DNA of 15,103 bases, from positions 1-15,103 of the forward strand of contig DOKQ01000131.1 of the NCBI GenBank assembly GCA_003510215.1. The letters run 5' to 3'. The position numbers were made by a program, and so were the translations under genes. The notes below the pieces were generated by a model. It saw only the letters and a program-made list of their open reading frames with translations. It did no database searches and was not told the origin of the DNA. Positions 13,394 to 15,103 of this stretch are shown here, piece by piece. The DNA comes from Erysipelotrichaceae bacterium. Lineage in GTDB: Bacteria; Bacillota_I; Bacilli_A; Erysipelotrichales; Erysipelotrichaceae. How positions within the stretch are numbered: the first letter of the stretch is position 1; every line of letters begins with the position of its first letter.

Positions 13394-15103
13394 TCACCTG
13401 CATTTAATTATACCAAATTGTCGGGAAGATGACAGTAACAATTGATACTTTCCCAAAACAAACACTCTGATATCACCAATGATTGAAGTTGAGACCGAAG
13501 GTATACGAAGTTGGTAGAGTGTTTTTAATGATTCAATGTGGGGATGTCCATACATTGAAGGGTCTGACGATATCACTGCCAACTTGGGTTTGATGGACGC
13601 AAGAAAATGAAAATCACTTGAGGTTTTTGAACCGTGATGGCCTAGAAGTATCGTATCAAAGGTTAGATGATAATATTGCCTTAAAAACTCCTGTTCTCCA
13701 ACTCGATACAAATCACCGGTAAAAAGAAATGAACAACCTTTTAGATCAAAGCCCAGTACCAGACTATTGTCATTGGCATCGATTCCCTGATACTGCTTTA
13801 AAAACGAAGAAACATGTAGCGGTCCTACCCATACATCTTCTTTTTGATCAATGATTCTTGATATAGGAATCGTTTCCGAAAGTCTTTGTAGTCCCCCCGC
13901 ATGATCCGCATCATCATGAGTAATAAAAACAGCATCGAGATTGGTGATTCCTTTTGCCAAAAGCGATTTTGTAATCAGTGCCTGATTTCGATTTCTAGCT
14001 ACATCAATCATGAAATTCCCTTGATTAAAGGGCAACTGAATTAAGGCCGCATTCCCCTGACCAACATTAAAGTATGTAACAGTACCCCATGGCTGTCCCC
14101 ATTGAGTTAACACGAAAAGCATAATCATGGAAAGTTGCATCAATACCTTGTTCTTTAAATTCTGGGTTCCAAAAACACACAGTAAAATCAAAAGGATCAT
14201 CCACCAGGTCGGTTTACCGGCAAAAAGGATTTGCTTAACCTCAACCGATAGAAGGAGTTGGACGACGTGTTCATAGATGGGTGCTAACGGCAGATAGAGT
14301 ACTGAAACCCAGGCAAATAGATACATCCACCCACTCAGCAAACGTAAAAATGGGTAACACAAAAAAGTTATGATGGAAATCCGGTAGGCGGTGGCAAGTT
14401 GAAGCCAAGGCAATAGAAAGTATCGAATCTGCCAGCCACGAATCTGATGCAAATTTGCAACTGAAAATAAGCATGGAATCAGCCAGGCTAGCGAGCGATA
14501 GGACATGGGGAAAAACAATAACAAAATAGCATAAACATAGAATGCTCGATAGCGTATTTTTGAGCATATCAGCAAAAAGAACAGTTGGAGTATCCAGCGA
14601 CACACAACCAGATTCCACTGCCAATACAAAGCAAAGATAAGAAGTATACCCATCATTACCCATCGAGTCTGCTTTGGATACATAAACTGACCAAATAAAC
14701 GACTGAGTGTTCGAAAGAAAAAACTTAAGTGCAGACCACTCTGAATAAAGAATCCACTTAACATGGACTTGACTGGAAGTGGTTGGGAAAAAAGCATCGA
14801 AAGTATCCAGACATAATTTCTTTTAGCTACCTTCCGATACAATAATCCATAGAAGGAAGTGGATTGTTGTATATGACGTATTGGACCTGAATATGTTCCA
14901 ACACTAGCTGATTGATAGGCAAATAGCGTCCATGGATCCTCGATAAAGTTGTGCGTTTTGCGATGAGCCTGGATATCACCGTCGACGCAAACTAAATCAT
15001 CCAGATAAAGGGTAGCTGTGGTAAAAACCGTCAATGAAGCAAAGGGTTTAGACAAAACAACGTGACTATCACCCACCATCTGTACGCGACCACAAAACCC
15101 ATG
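13394..15103 (-). CDS. comEC: ComEC/Rec2 DNA-uptake channel protein, 5' end cut by window edge
   Basis: ComEC is the inner-membrane channel that passes single-stranded DNA into the cell during natural transformation. The frame stays open past the ATG at 15077-15079 to the right edge (preceding residues HGFCGRVQ), so the true start is probably outside. Visible parts in order are an OB-like soluble segment (about the first 75 residues), a long stretch of membrane helices (the Competence domain), and a C-terminal metallo-beta-lactamase-like domain with HDDADHAGG, SFLFTGDL and LLGHHGSKTSSD. That domain opens FNVGQGNAALI where most relatives have DVGQGD, and IDVARN where IDTGG is usual. Metal-type motifs are kept. 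It is followed directly by holA. comEA would be expected upstream, beyond the window. Confidence 0.93.
   Translation of the reverse strand, partial: HGFCGRVQMVGDSHVVLSKPFASLTVFTTATLYLDDLVCVDGDIQAHRKTHNFIEDPWTLFAYQSASVGTYSGPIRHIQQSTSFYGLLYRKVAKRNYVWILSMLFSQPLPVKSMLSGFFIQSGLHLSFFFRTLSRLFGQFMYPKQTRWVMMGILLIFALYWQWNLVVCRWILQLFFLLICSKIRYRAFYVYAILLLFFPMSYRSLAWLIPCLFSVANLHQIRGWQIRYFLLPWLQLATAYRISIITFLCYPFLRLLSGWMYLFAWVSVLYLPLAPIYEHVVQLLLSVEVKQILFAGKPTWWMILLILLCVFGTQNLKNKVLMQLSMIMLFVLTQWGQPWGTVTYFNVGQGNAALIQLPFNQGNFMIDVARNRNQALITKSLLAKGITNLDAVFITHDDADHAGGLQRLSETIPISRIIDQKEDVWVGPLHVSSFLKQYQGIDANDNSLVLGFDLKGCSFLFTGDLYRVGEQEFLRQYYHLTFDTILLGHHGSKTSSDFHFLASIKPKLAVISSDPSMYGHPHIESLKTLYQLRIPSVSTSIIGDIRVFVLGKYQLLLSSSRQFGIIKCR

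Noticed and set aside
15077..15079. ATG as the true start of comEC
   Set aside because: The frame stays open upstream to the window edge, no ribosome binding site precedes it, and ComEC normally begins with membrane helices before the OB segment.

Overview
This window is a dense stretch of chromosome from a low-GC, Gram-positive (Firmicutes-type) bacterium. Strong AGGAGG-like ribosome binding sites, intrinsic terminators, a CcpA-type cre site, an ECF vitamin transporter subunit and the comEC-holA-rpsT and lepA/hemW neighbourhoods all point that way. The mix of genes would suit an Erysipelotrichia-like or other amino-acid-fermenting gut or oral Firmicute, but that is a guess. Almost all genes lie on the minus strand; only rpsT and one dehydrogenase are on the plus strand. 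No tRNA, rRNA, insertion sequence, CRISPR array or phage gene was seen, and no stretch over 300 bases lacks a gene.

Layout from left to right. (1) Positions 1-1911: a TetR-type regulator overlapping a membrane-fusion (efflux adaptor) protein that runs off the left edge. (2) 1987-2340: rpsO with its promoter, a foldable leader and a terminator. (3) 2453-3301 (+): a 3-hydroxyisobutyrate-dehydrogenase-family reductase, convergent with the mazG-like/hemW pair (3336-4713). (4) 4773-6146: a tyrosine phenol-lyase with its own promoter, whose -35 box is overlapped by a perfect cre match. (5) 6298-8100: lepA. (6) 8159-9287: a LytTR regulator followed by a two-helix membrane protein of unknown function. 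(7) 9365-10785: fmt with an ECF transporter S component overlapping by 4 bases. (8) 10913-11173 (+): rpsT. (9) 11205-15103: comEC (cut by the right edge), holA and an iron-sulfur L-serine dehydratase, linked by 4-base gaps.

How the genes work together. Most are housekeeping: ribosomal proteins S15 and S20, translation factor EF4, initiator-tRNA formylation, the DNA polymerase III clamp-loader subunit delta and heme trafficking. Two genes are catabolic and both make pyruvate plus ammonia from an amino acid: tyrosine phenol-lyase (also releasing phenol) and serine dehydratase. The cre site predicts that tyrosine breakdown is shut off when good sugars are present.

The least explained part is the LytTR/membrane-protein pair at 8159-9287. 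It has the layout of a regulator with its membrane-bound inhibitor, but the membrane partner belongs to no family I recognise. I did not find a clearly new multi-gene system beyond that.
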